Shown here piece after piece: positions 1 to 11,011 of a stretch of DNA of 64,000 nt. The notes below the pieces were generated by a model that was given only the letters and a program-made list of their open reading frames with translations, was not told the origin of the DNA and did not search any database. Position 1 is the stretch's first letter. Each line of letters begins with the position of its first letter. A program made the translations under genes and the position numbers. The DNA comes from Malaya genurostris (lineage: Eukaryota; Arthropoda; Insecta; Diptera; Culicidae): positions 119,254,689 through 119,318,688 of the forward strand of contig NC_080570.1 in NCBI RefSeq assembly GCF_030247185.1, written 5' to 3'.

Positions 1-1795
1 AGCTTCGAATTTTAAATTTAAAATTTAGAATTTTGAGTTTTGAATTTTTAATTTAATATTCAGTTTTTAAGAGTGAATTTTAAGTGTAGAGCTCTGAATT
101 CAAAATTTGGAATGTTCAGTTTTGAACTTTTTATAAGGATTTTTCAGATTTTGAATTTTGAGTTTTAATATTCAATTTTTAATTCTAATTTAGAAATTTA
201 GAGTTCAGAGCTAAAAATTCCAAATTTAGCTTGTAATTCAAGTTTCGAATTTGAAATTTAGAATTCCAAATATTTTTAAATGTTGAATTTTTAAATTTTG
301 TGTTTCAAACTTTAATTTTGAATTTTTGTTATTCAATTTAAAATTTCTATCTCGTGGAGCTTGGAAATAAAAATTAATTTTGAACTTCGAAAACTTAAAA
401 TATCGAATATTTTTCAATTTTGAGTTTTGAAATTTTCATTTCCAGTATTCAATTTTCAATAAGAAATTGGAACTCCAAATTTAAGTTTTAACCACGAAGT
501 TCGAATTTTTAATTTAAACTTTAGAGTTTCGATTATTGTTGTATTTTGAGTTTCAAAATTTAAATGTTTTAATTTTTTGAGTTTTTTATTATGAGTTTCG
601 AGTTTTGAATTTTAAATTTGGAATTTTTAGTGCTGAAATAATTATAAAGTTTTAATCACGAATTTAGAGTTTAGAGCTTGGAATTCGAAATTTCAAGCAT
701 CGAATTTTGAGTTTATAATTTAGAACCCCGAACATTTTTGAATTTGGAATGCTCAATTTTGAAATAAGAGTTTTTGAATTTCGAGGTTATAATTTCAAAC
801 ATTGTATTTTTTTAATTAGTATTAAATTTTCAGTTTCTAATTTCGAATTTGGAGTTCAAAATTCGAAATTCAAAACCTAAAACTATAAATTAAATACTAA
901 AAACGGAAAATTCGAAACTCAAAATTCAAAAATATTCGCAATGCTAAATACAAAGTTCTAAGCTAGAAATTTTGAATTTCAAGTTCAGAATTGAAAATTA
1001 AAAATCGAATTTTTTAAAAGGAAAATTTCAAATTTCCAAACTTTGAATTCCAATTTTTAAACTGTGAAACGAAATTGAAATCTGGAAACTGAAAATTAAA
1101 TACTAAAAATTTAAATTTCAAAATGAAAAATTCAAAACTCTAACTTCAATAATCAATATTAAATATTAAACATTTTAAAATAAAATTTGAAATTTGAAAA
1201 TTTAACATTTAAAAATATTTGAAATTCTTAAATTTTTTTAAAATTGAAACTTTCAAGTTTCTAAACTTTGAATTCTAATTTTTAAACTTCAAATACGAAG
1301 TTAAAAACAGAAAATTGAAAATTAAATACTAAAAATAAAAAATTCAAAGGCCAATTAAAAATAAATTCCAAGCTCAACATTCAAAAACATTCTCGAAACT
1401 CGACATTCAAAAATAAAAATGAAAATTAAATATTAAAAATTTAAAATTAAAATTTGAAATTTGAAAATTCAATGTTCGAAGCTCCATGTTCGAAATTTTG
1501 AATTCTTGGCTAGGAACTCCACATTCGAAATTGAAAAAAAAATAAATTTCCAAACTCAAAATTAAAAATTATAATAATCTTAATAAAAAATTCAAAACTG
1601 GACATTCAAAATTTTAAAATAATGCTAAATTCTAAATTTTAAACTCAAAATTCGAAGTTAAAATTTTGAATTCCAAGCTCTAAATTTCAAATTCGCAATA
1701 AAAAAACTGAAAATTAGATGTAAAATTCAAAACTTAAAATACCAAATTTAAAATTCAAAACTCGAAATTCAATTTGAATTAAAATTTTTAAGGTT
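1..1795. repeat. AT-rich satellite-like block with opposite strand bias in its two halves
   Basis: About 1.8 kb made almost only of degenerate short words such as gaattttgaattt. In roughly positions 1-850 the plus strand is T-rich (gaattttgagttttgaat). From about 850 onward the same words appear as their reverse complement (aaattcaaaactcaaaat), so the block reads as a large imperfect inverted repeat of a simple satellite. No open frame longer than a few dozen codons is visible. The right edge is abrupt near 1795, where ordinary mixed sequence begins. Confidence 0.85.
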
Positions 1796-2820
1796 ATTCA
1801 ACTTTAAATATTTCATCACTTGTTTAACATTTTAATTTCGCAACTCCCAATCAGTGGCTTGCTTGGATGATGAAACAAATTGTAACTCATTTTCCTATCT
1901 TCTTTCGTCTGCTAAACACTGTTATCAGATGTCGCTTCCTTATTAGGCAAAGAATGGACGCGATGACGCGTGCCTCATTTCACGACGCCGGTCTCGCCGG
2001 TAACACATTTCTTATCACACTTTTCACTACTTAAATGGTAGAAAACATTAAAAAAAAAAACAAAAGATTTGCTACATCACCAACCTCTTCGTAGCTACTC
2101 ATTGGCTTTTAATTGAATCTCTCACTGTTTTAGATTAGATAACGGGTTCGGATGGCGGCACATCACATTGGACTAAACATCCTTCGTAGGAACTTGGGGA
2201 ACTTGGTGATGGGATCTGTGTGTGGAATAAACTGTCGGCTGAAATTAAATAGCAATGCTTATTTATGGATTATCAGAACTCCTCTAGACTCGGAAAGAAG
2301 TGTGATTAGTTAGTTGCAAAACCACAGACTAGAAAACCAGGGCGTTCTGACTCTGCGCAATTTTACGCGCTCTATTACTTCGATCATGAACTTGTCCCAT
2401 CCAAGCAAACAAAGCGGTAACCAAGGCCGAGCAAGTCTCAATTGTTGTTGATCGGGCGGCCTACTGTTTTTTTGTTGTTGTTGTTGTCGTAAATCAATTT
2501 ATTCTTAGCTAGTCTATTTTCAATAGAATTGTCACATGGAGAAGCTCTTCCCAGTCCGTTTCATAACCGACGGTAATGAACCAGTCAATCTTCATTTAAA
2601 TCGTGTAGTAATTTAGCGTGAGAAGCTCCAGGAAAGATTCGACCTTGAGCAACGGGATCATATTCTCGTACTGCGTGTTGTTAATCGCTATCAAGTTGGT
2701 ATTGATTTCCCCCGTGTTCGAACGATGAGAATGTTGCGGTTTTCTCGATGTCCCGTGCACTGATCCTGCGAACACGTGACTTTATTCAGCTTTCATTTTT
2801 CCGGTTTTTTTTTCTTCCAG
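1796..2820. other. Non-coding stretch or intron before the kinesin-like exon
   Basis: No gene could be assigned. It ends in a pyrimidine-rich tract and CAG (acceptor) at 2820, so at least its right part should be an intron of the gene that follows. A short (TTG)n tract lies near 2472-2490. Between about 2537 and 2770 both strands have short open frames of normal-looking composition: plus strand from ATG 2537, and a roughly 50-codon minus-strand frame across 2615-2770. Neither shows a recognisable domain or a convincing splice link, so they are left uncalled. Confidence 0.5.
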
Positions 2821-4794
2821 GCAAAAGAACGAACCCGAACTCCCGGCAAAAGCTACGTGCCCGGTGTTCTGCGGTCGAAGAATCTTAACCCGAAAACACC
2901 GAAATCGGCTGCCAAACGTCCAAATCCGGCCGGTGGTTCCTCGGTTAAGAAAGTCCACAGTAACACCTTCTGTACACCGAGTAAAATACGCAAGCTGGAC
3001 TACGGAAAGCTGAATTCGACCGTGGCACCGGTACCGGCAAATAAACCGACGGTTGAACTTCTGCCGCCGCCACCGCCTCCACCGTCGGATCCAATTGTAG
3101 CCCCACCGACAAAAGCTGCCCTTCAGGCTAATGCCGTTGCCTCCGCCACGATGATGCCACCTCCGTCGGTCGGCAATTTTCCCCGGTTCAGCGATATGAT
3201 GGAGAAAGATTTCGAGTCCATTCCGGCTGATTCCCGGTCGTCAATGTTCAGCCTGAATCTGTCCAGTTCCACTTCCGTTGATCAACCGATTGCTTCGTCC
3301 AGTGTGGCATCATCTCACCAACAAAGTACCAGGTTTGTGGGATGAAATATTGATCCTAACTCGAATATTAATTCGAAATATCCTTCACCTTTCAGTTACA
3401 GTCCGATCGTGAAAAAATGTATGGAAACTTTCGAAGCCACCATCGAGCAGAAGTTGGCACAAATGTTTGAAAAAATTCAGCACATTCAACCGTTGCCAGC
3501 AGGAGTAGCAGGAGCAGGAGCAGCACAAACTTCGGTTCCATCAGTTCCAGCCACGCCCACCGCCGCACCGCAATTTGTCGTTGATTGTAGCACTCAGCCG
3601 GATAGCAGCAGTGCAGTAAAACAGCAGCCCAACCGCGATGAGCTCGCTCCGATGGCAATGGGGTCTGCCATTCCATGGGACATTATCCGTCGGGAAATTC
3701 AAGAAGCAATCCGTTCGGAAATCAGTACCATCAACGATTCTCACGCACCGAAATACGAGAGCACTCCCTGTCAACAACGTTTCCTGAATGAATCCCGTGG
3801 TGGCGGCGGCGGCGGCGTTGCTCCAAGTACGGCCATTCGTCTAACGAATCCTGCGCTGAAACGATTGAAAGAACAAGCCAGGCAAGCGGCAACGGCGGAT
3901 GATTCCGCCGGAGAAACCGGACTGAACAGCACAGTGGTTGCCAATACCAAAACTCCCCGTCACTGGGAGGTGATCAATGTGGATAGCGATGATGAAGATG
4001 CTGCAGCACCAACAGCAGCCGATAATGATCCCGACGAAAGTGGAGTCATCGTTCGGAGGCAACAATCGAAAAGGCTTTCCGGTATGCGTCAGCCTTTCTC
4101 GGAGGTCGATGCAAATGTCAAACCAATCAAAACCACCCAGAACTTCCCCGATGAAAGCTACCTGTGGGAGATACAGGACGGAATGGTTCGTCGTCGTAGT
4201 ACGAGAATTTCACTGCGGAAATCCACGGTCTCGCATCAGCACCACAAAAAGGGATGCTGTCAGTCGATTAAAAAGAAAAAGCCTCGATTCGAAGCGTTGA
4301 TCGAAGAAGAAGACAAAGAAAATCTCGAACACGAACACGTCGTAAACGGGCGGAAGAAGGCGGCTCCGATGCAGATCAGCAACAAAGTCATTGCCGGATA
4401 CTTTCAAACACCGGGTGGTAAAAAAGAGCCCAAAATGACGGCTTCCAAACATGGAAAAGCCGTACTGGATCTGGTCAACCGGGGCAGTATCAAGGAGGTG
4501 CAAATTCTGCCCACCGTTGGATTGAAAATGGCCTATCAAATTGTGACGCATCGGTAGGTTCGGTATGGCTTTTTGAAAACGAATTGTTCTAATAACAGTT
4601 CAATTTTTTTTCCCAGCACCATCAACGGAAAGTTCAAAAAGGTCGATGATTTGGCGAAGCTTTTTGTCGGCGGCAAAAAATGGACCAAGTTCCTCGAGGT
4701 GAGTGTGTTGTCCGCCCCCCAACAAACGCCTGATCGGTATACTAAAATGAAACTTTTTTTTCGTTTTGCATTGCAGGCGAATTATCTCTCTTAA
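2821..4794 (+). CDS. Probable chromokinesin (KIF22/Kid/Nod-like), C-terminal part, 4 exons
   Basis: Exons are 2821-3332, 3396-4553, 4617-4698 and 4777-4794 (stop TAA). All have GT-AG borders and the reading phases match. The first exon seen starts in phase 0 after an acceptor, so the N-terminus (a motor domain if this is a kinesin) lies upstream. The tail is basic and low in complexity (Pro tract, Ala-rich, Gly run). The last ~65 residues (VLDLVNRGSIKEVQ ... VGLKMAYQIVTHR ... KFLEANYLS) match the helix-hairpin-helix DNA-binding end of KIF22/Kid, which carries chromosome arms along spindle microtubules. A KEN box (DKENLE, codons at 4315-4323) agrees with APC/C turnover known for Kid. An acidic patch (DVDSDDEDAAAP-like, near 3980) and several basic KKK runs suggest a nuclear protein. 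No motor is visible here, so the family rests on the C-terminal domain and the degron. Another HhH protein is possible. Confidence 0.62.
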
Positions 4795-5639
4795 AGCTAG
4801 TGGAAAAAAACCGGCTGTCCGTTTCAGTGGTCTCGTCGTTCGTATAAAACTTTTTAAACCGTTCCTCCGTAGTTTGTAAGTTAAACTTACTATTATTTTT
4901 TAACAAATTTTCATTTGATTCATGCACATCTGTCGACATCCATCTGCAATCCCATAGATTGATAGTTCTATTTTTGTATAGGAATAATAACGTGAGATAT
5001 AAATTGTATGTTAAGTGGCGATAGCATCATTCAATATAAATTCTAATCGTACAAACCTAGTAGCAGTAGAACAATTGCCATCGGGCAACCGTCGGTTTTA
5101 AATTTGTATTATTTTTTTCCAACACATCTCGGTTTCGTCCGTTGCTGCACAATACATTTTAACATTTAGTTCCCTGTACTGATTGGTGAGCGTTTCGTTT
5201 ATGTGAAAATATAAGAGAACAGCCAAGCTTTAGTTGAACAAGATCCGAAAAGTCATGTTAGAAGTTTCATTCACAGGACCGCATAGTTGCCTACAAGAAG
5301 ATGACACAATTTATACACAACCAGCTAGATGTTTCTCTACAGGTACTGGGGCTGATTTACCGTAAATTCTGTACTGATTCTGGTTAGACTGGTTCGAGTG
5401 TTGTAAATAAGTGAAACACATCAAATGCATCAATGGAGCGGATGACAAAGTGAATATTTTTCCCACCGGATCTGCATGCAGGCAGGCGTCGACTGAGCAG
5501 AAAAATGTGACAGAGCCCCTACATTTATATTCTCCGTTCGTACCGTGCGGAAGGGTGCGGTATTTTTTCATGCACCTCATTTTGGTTGGTTCAGATCCAG
5601 AGCGTAATAACAGTTCCAGTATTAAGAATTCAGTTTCTA
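4795..5639. other. Probable 3' UTR of the kinesin-like gene, then unannotated spacer
   Basis: AT-rich sequence follows the TAA. No perfect AATAAA is seen; AATATAAA near 5030 is the nearest polyadenylation-like word. Overlapping frames on both strands at 5311-5866 look like chance opens. The final ~30 bases before 5638 (cagttccag...attcag) resemble the sequence just after the DD37E element (cagttccag...attcag, 6960-6990), which suggests that the element landed in, or next to, a repeat. Confidence 0.4.
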
Positions 5640-6934
5640 AAGACTGTCCCAGAAAGTATGGACGCAACCAAAAACCACTGTTATTTCGCAATGGTTCAGA
5701 ATCTGTCAATTTTTATGGCTGCGTCCTGTTGTTTGCACTCTTCTCTAACCACTTGTGCAGTTGTTTATTCGTTCTCATTAGTTTTTTTTTCGAAATGCGT
5801 GGATTTTCAGCAGAACAACGTCGAAAAATGTGTACAAATGGTGCACAGAACGCGGACTGTCACTGAGCAAGATAGCAAAAATGGAAGGAGTAAGTGAAAA
5901 AGCCATGCGAAATGCAATCAGGATTTCGGTGAGGATAATATCTTTGAGGATAAACCGAAAACGGGTCGAAAAAAAGGTCCTGCCAACCCTCAGTTGGATA
6001 AACGTATACTGAAGGCGTTCGAGCAAAAGAAGGAGGCTTCAGTTCGGGATGTAGCCAAAAAAGTGGAAACTTCGAAGTCAAATGTTCTTCGTGCTAAAGA
6101 ACGTTTGAATCTTCGGACCTATAAGAAGCAGGAACAACCAAAAAAACGTAGTCCGAAACAAGAAGCATCGATCAGGCCGAGGGTTCAAAAGCTGTACAAT
6201 ACGATTCTTGCTGGAAATTTGAACTGCATAATCATGGACGACGAAACCTACGTGAAACTCGATTACAAATCCTTGCCGGGACCACAATATTATACGGTGC
6301 GAGAAGGGCAAGTGTTAAACCAGTCGGAGACAACGGAAAATTTGATAAGAAAGCTATGGTCTGACAAGCAATTTGTAGTTGAGGTAAGATTTCGAAACCC
6401 TTCATCACCACTGCTTCAATGAACAGCGAAATATACATCAAGGAATGTTTACAAAACCGACTTCTACCCATGATTCGAAGCCACAAGGATCCTGTTGTCT
6501 TCTGGCTAGATCTTGTTTCTTGCCACTACTCGAAATCAACGGTAGAATGGTATACTACCAAAAATGTCACTTTCGTCCCAAAAGACATGAAGCCACCAAA
6601 TTGCCCACAACTACGATCAATTGAGGAATTTTGGGCATTAACGAAGGCACAACTTAGGAAACATGTCTCGGCAGCCGAAACAATTCAACAGTTCGAAAAA
6701 GATTGGAAAAAAGTGTCAAAGCTTTTCGCCAAGAAGTCTGTACGGAATTTAATGAGGAACGTTCGCAAGAAGGTGCGCCAGCTAGTCTGCAATGGCTAAG
6801 TAGCAAATGTTGAGAATAATATTCTGTTGTTGTAGTCTAATATTATCAGTATATCGAATAAAATTTGAATATCTAACACTTCTGAATTATTTACAGCGAA
6901 ACCAAAGTGCGTCCATACTTTTTGGGACAGTCTT
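5640..6934 (+). mobile_element. Tc1/mariner element of the DD37E (ITmD37E) group, TIRs plus TA duplication
   Basis: The ends are inverted repeats: aagactgtcccagaaagt at 5640 and its complement actttttgggacagtctt ending at 6934, flanked by TA at 5638-5639 and 6935-6936. The inverted repeats run ~28 bp with few mismatches. Length is about 1.3 kb, which is usual for a full-length member. The interior encodes one Tc1/mariner-type transposase, now broken (separate entry). ITmD37E elements are known mainly from mosquitoes, which supports the host inference. Confidence 0.88.
5795..6799 (+). pseudogene. Broken DD37E transposase
   Basis: The frame starts at ATG 5795 (MRGFSAEQRRK) and carries the N-terminal helix-turn-helix region, then the catalytic core. 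First Asp: IIMDDETYVKLD at about 6230. Second Asp: VVFWLDLVSCHYSK at about 6500. Glu: LRSIEEFWA at about 6620. Counting residues between the second Asp and the Glu gives 37, the DD37E signature. The frame is interrupted near 5830 and again near 5925-5940. Near 6360 a third shift leads into a frame where the expected Cys codon of the ICSCGK-like motif is TGA. The C-terminal third (6419-6799) is open. The product is therefore non-functional, although all three catalytic residues survive. Confidence 0.85.
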
Positions 6935-6936
6935 TA

Positions 6937-7560
6937 AATATAGTCTCAGACCTAGAAATCAGTTCCAGCTACAGAATCAAGCATTCAGTCTTGGGTTTCA
7001 ATTTCGAATGGAAGAGGAATATTCGGCTGTTCCTGCGTTTTACATTCGAGAGGAATGACATCAATATTGTGGAGCATCGAAGTGACTGATTTATTTGCAT
7101 CTTTCTAGAGCCTTCACAATTTTTCACAAATAATTACTATGATATTTTCCATTTTACCTTTGTACGCCGTTCGCAGTTCACGCAGTTCTTGCTCTGGTTT
7201 GGGAAAAAATGTGACAGAATTCGGCTGCTAGGCGTTTGCATTGGAGCAAACTGCACCGAAAAGAGAAGAACGACGGAGAAAATTCTGGAAATCAGACCGT
7301 TCAAGTTTTTTTTAATCACCACGCGGTTCTGTAACTTTTTCCCGGCATTTGTTTTATCTGTCGATAGAAAAGAACGATCTGTGCTGGTTGGAATCCATGA
7401 GATAAGAGAGCGAGTTCTCCTTCTAGTTCCAAATTGAACGTATACCGTTAGCTCATTTTGGCGGATGATCCGATACGCATTGAGATCGGTGTTGCCGAGT
7501 CGAGTGCGTTCCGGAATTTGGTAGCAACACATCCCGTGGTTATGGTGAATTAGAGCACTT
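6937..7560. repeat. Fragment of a dispersed repeat (family Q)
   Basis: At 7215-7260 the words gctgctaggcgtttgcattg and gcaaactgcaccgaaaag are close to 29458-29500 (gctgctggtcgtttccattg, acaaaatgcaacgaaaaa), so part of this stretch belongs to the same dispersed family found at 28.4-30.5 kb and 34.0-35.2 kb. Frames of 80-156 codons occur on both strands here but show no domain and overlap one another; they are not called as genes. Confidence 0.4.
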
Positions 7561-9290
7561 TTATCGTTACTCCAGAGATGGTTAAAAAAGCTGCAAAAAA
7601 ATTTCAATGCTCTTTCGCTCCCGGGCCTGATGGATTACCCGCTGCTTTTTTAACTCGTTGTATTACTGCTGCAGCAGAGCCGCTTAGCACTATTTTCAAT
7701 CGATCGTTTGAACTAGCAAAATTTCCACTTGTATGGAAGCTATCATTCATGTGCCCCGTATTCAATAATGAAAATTGACGAAATGTGGCAAATTATCGCG
7801 GGATAACAAGTCTCTCTGCTTCTTCAAAACTTTTTGAAATTATCGTCAGCGAGGCTATCATGGATTGTGCAAAGAACTACATCTCATTCGACCAACATGG
7901 GTTCATGCAAGGACGATCAGTTACAACTAATTTAATAACGTTTACGACAAAGTGCATCGCTTGCATGGAGACCAAGGCACAGGTGGATGTCATCTACACG
8001 GACCTAAAAGCTGCTTTTGACAAAATTGACCATAGAATACTGTTGTGCAAATTGTCTCGTCTCGGGTTTTCTGCTCAGCTTGTGTCCTGGTTAAACTCGT
8101 ATCTTTCTGGTAGGATTTTACGAGTGAAATTGAATAATTATACGTCATCGCAACTTTCGAATAGTTCTGGAGTTCCACTGAATTCACACTGTTCATTAAC
8201 GATGTTTCATTGGTTCTGGGAGATGGTTTCAAACTGATATATGCAGACGACTTAAAATTGTATTTCGTAGTTCGAGCTGTGGAGGATTGTCGGCGATTAC
8301 AGCATCGACTACAACTCTTCGTCGATTGGTGCTGGGTGAATTAACTTTTTATCAACGTTTCAAAGTGTCAGGTGAGGACGTTTCATCGGTATATGCATCC
8401 TACTGTATTGGTGGTTCAGTCCTGACTAGAGTGAACCTGGTGAATGATTTGGTAATACAAATGGATGAAAAATTGACATTCGATTCGCATCGATAATTAA
8501 TAATCACGAAAGCGTTGCGTCAACTGGAATTCATTTCTAAAATTGCTAAGGAATTCAAAGATCCACACTGTTTGAAGGCTTTGTACTGTTCACTGGTTCG
8601 GCCAATCCTTGAGACCGCGTCAGTTGTTTGGTTTCCTCATCAAATTTCGTGGTTTGAACGTGTTCAAAAACATTCATTCGTTTGGCACTGCAACACCTGT
8701 GGCCGTGGCGAGATCTAGCAAATTTGCCACCCTATCCTGATAGATGTAAACTAATTGGAATCGATACTTTGCAACGTCGTCGAATAATTCAGCAAGCATT
8801 GTTCGTCGCAAAATTGATTAACGGAGAGATTGATGCACCTGAGTTACAAATTTTCGGACACCGAGTAGAACACTGCGAAATGCAACTCTGCTTCAGCACA
8901 GAATCCACATGACTCTTTTCGGATATAATGAACTGATAGCCGCTTGTATTCCAACGTTCACTGCAGTCGAAGATTACTTCGAGTTTGGTGAATCATTTAG
9001 TCGCTTTGCTAGTAAAATTAAATGATGTGCCATTATGTTGTCAAAACAATATTTGTTTTTTATGTTATTTATTTAGTATGTAGTTAACCGTTTCAAGATT
9101 ATTGTAGTTGTTTTGTTCTTGTTTTTGTTCCTGTAACTGTTTCAAAAGATGGTGGTTTTTACGCCCGTATGAAAATGAAAAACAAGACTCAACTCAAATG
9201 GGCCTTTTCCCATCCTATCTGTCCATATAGATTCGTTTATCCGATGCACATAAACAGAATCAAATAAATAGATAAATATATACACAAAAT
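7560..9290 (+). mobile_element. 5'-truncated, decayed jockey-like non-LTR retrotransposon
   Basis: Homology begins inside the reverse transcriptase domain and runs through the end of ORF2 to a 3' UTR that finishes in an AT-rich tail (aatcaaataaatagataaat near 9260-9280). The 5' end is missing, as usual for aborted target-primed reverse transcription. The left limit is the point where RT similarity starts and is approximate. No target-site duplication was found. Confidence 0.75.
7578..9025 (+). pseudogene. Jockey-like reverse transcriptase ORF2 remnant
   Basis: RT motifs in order: PGPDGLPAAFL (block 1-2) near 7620; NYRGITSLSASSKLFEI near 7785; FDQHGFMQGRSVTTNL near 7888; YTDLKAAFDKIDHRILL (first catalytic Asp) near 7995; and the YADD active site at 8240-8251 in a different frame. 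The C-terminal region (ISKIAKEFKDPHCLKALY at 8535; NLPPYPDRCKLIGIDTL at 8720) ends at TGA 9023-9025. Lesions: TGA at 7777-7779; loss of the segment after SSGVP near 8175, with a frame change before YADD; a stop near 8493; and a shift near 8690. Dead copy. Confidence 0.82.
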
Positions 9291-9299
9291 TTATGGTAA

Positions 9300-9717
9300 A
9301 TGGGCACATGTAAAAGCATGAACGCTTCGTAACGTGTATAACTTACGAAAAAGTTACACATGTAACAGTTCGTAACATCTATAGCTTACAAAAGGGAAAA
9401 AAATCTTGAAGAAGTAATGCATATGTCGCCTATAACTTACAAAAAGGTGGCTCCGTAACACCAATTGCTTACCAAATGTAACGCAAGTAACAGTTCGTAA
9501 CGCCTATAGCTTACGAAAAATAACGCGAGTAACGCTTATAATTTACAAAAAAGTATCGCATGTAACGTCTGTAACTCACAAAAAATAATACATGTAACGC
9601 TTCGGAACGTCCCTTTTTCGAAAATTCGAAAAAGTGATGCATGCAACGGTTTGTAAAGCCTATAACGTAGAAAAAAATAACGTATGTAACGCTTATAATT
9701 TACAAAAAAGCAATGTA
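9300..9717 (-). repeat. Degenerate minisatellite, minus-orientation arm
   Basis: Repeats of the type cgtaacgcctataacttacg followed by aaaaagtaacgcatgtaacg, unit roughly 45 bp with many changes. This is the reverse complement of the array at 14130-17480. The mariner at 9718 is inserted at its right edge; minisatellite-like sequence (tacacgttcag) resumes briefly after it. Confidence 0.8.
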
Positions 9718-11009
9718 ACAGTTCGACTGAAAAGTTCGTATCGTTTAATAGAAACACGCATTTTTTTGCCAAAATTCGTTTTTATTATTCAACATAATTG
9801 CCATCAGAGGCGATACAGCGATTATAGCGATCTTCCAACTTTTAGATACCATTTTGTAGTACGATTTGTCCTTTGCCTCAAAATAGGCCTCAGTTTCAGC
9901 GATTACCTCTTCATTGCTTATAATTTTTTTACCAGCGAGCATTCTCTTGAGGTCTGAGAACAGGAAAAAGTCACTGGGGGCCAAATCTGGAGAATACGGT
10001 GAATGAGGGAGCAATTCGAAGCCCAATTCGTTCAATTTCAGCATGGTTATTATCGACTTGTGACACGGTGCATTGTCTTGATGAAACAAAACTTTTTCTT
10101 CTTCAAATGAGGCCGTTTTTTTGAAATTTTGTCCTTCAAACGCTTTAATAACGCTATATAATAGTCACTGTTGATGGTTTTTCCCTTTTCAAGGTAGTCG
10201 ATGAAAATTATACCAAGCGAATCCCAAAATACAGACGCCATAACCTTACCGGCCGATTGTTGAGTCTTTCCACGCTTTGGGTTCGGTTCATCGCGTGCAG
10301 TCCACTCAGCTGACTGTCGATTGGACTCCGGAGTGAAGTGATGGAGCCATGTTTCGTCCATTATTATATATCGACGAAAAAAATCGGTTTTATTTCGATA
10401 TAACAGCTCCAAACACTGCTCAGAATCATCAATTCGTTGTTGTTTTTGATCGATTGTGAGCTCACGCGGCACCCATTTTGCACAAAGCTTTCTCATATCC
10501 AAATATTCGTGAATAATATGTTCAACACGTTCCTTTGATATCTTTAGGGTGTCAGCTATCTCGATCAACTTCACTTTACGGTCATTGAAAATCATTTTTT
10601 GGATTTTTTTTCACGTTTTCATCGGTAACAGCCTCTTTTGGACGTCCACTGCGTTTATCGTCTTCGGTGCTCATATGACCAGTACGAAATTTTTGAAACC
10701 ACTTACGAATTGTTGCTTCGCCCGGTGCAGAGTCTGGATAACACTCATCAAGCCATTTTTTGGTATCGGCGGCACTTTTTTTCATCAAAAAGTAGTGTTT
10801 CATCAACACACGAAATTCCTTTTTTTCCATTTTTTTCACAATAACAAAAGTAGCTTCACTCAAAATGCAATATCTCACAAATTGATAATCAGACAGCTGT
10901 CAAATTTATACACGTATCTTTTGAAGGTTGGTACTAACTGAAAATGGTATGGATTTAATTCTAGTGGCGCCCTCTCATAGAAACGATACGAACTTTTCAG
11001 CCGATCTGT
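9718..11009 (-). mobile_element. Mariner (DD34D), near full length
   Basis: Ends match as inverted repeats: acagttcgactgaaaagttc at 9718 and the complement of acagatcggctgaaaagttc ending at 11009. TA is present at 9716-9717 and 11010-11011. Length is about 1.29 kb. The transposase lies on the minus strand and is disabled by frameshifts. A second copy of the same family, internally deleted, lies at 45762-46669 on the plus strand. Confidence 0.9.
9785..10830 (-). pseudogene. Mariner DD34D transposase, frameshifted
   Basis: Translation starts at MEKKEFRVLMKHYF (ATG 10830-10828). N-terminal helix-turn-helix regions are followed by WVPREL, then IIMDETWLHHF (first Asp), FHQDNAPCHKS (second Asp) and YSPDLAPSDFFLF (third Asp). 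There are 34 residues between the second and third Asp, giving DD34D. Frameshifts fall near 10590 (between the HTH halves), near 10090-10110 (a run of A/T just before FHQDN) and near 9850. The natural stop is at 9785-9787. All catalytic residues are still encoded, so the copy is probably fairly young but inactive. Confidence 0.87.
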
Positions 11010-11011
11010 TA

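Noticed and set aside
2537..2770. Short open frames on both strands just before the kinesin-like exon
   Set aside because: Both strands look equally plausible, neither shows a domain, and no splice donor links the plus-strand frame convincingly to the acceptor at 2820.
5311..5866. Overlapping 130-150 codon frames on both strands
   Set aside because: They overlap each other and the transposon end. There is no domain, and only the last part (from ATG 5795) is real transposase.
7137..7607. 156-codon minus-strand frame
   Set aside because: It overlaps a dispersed repeat and the start of the RT remnant on the other strand; no motif.
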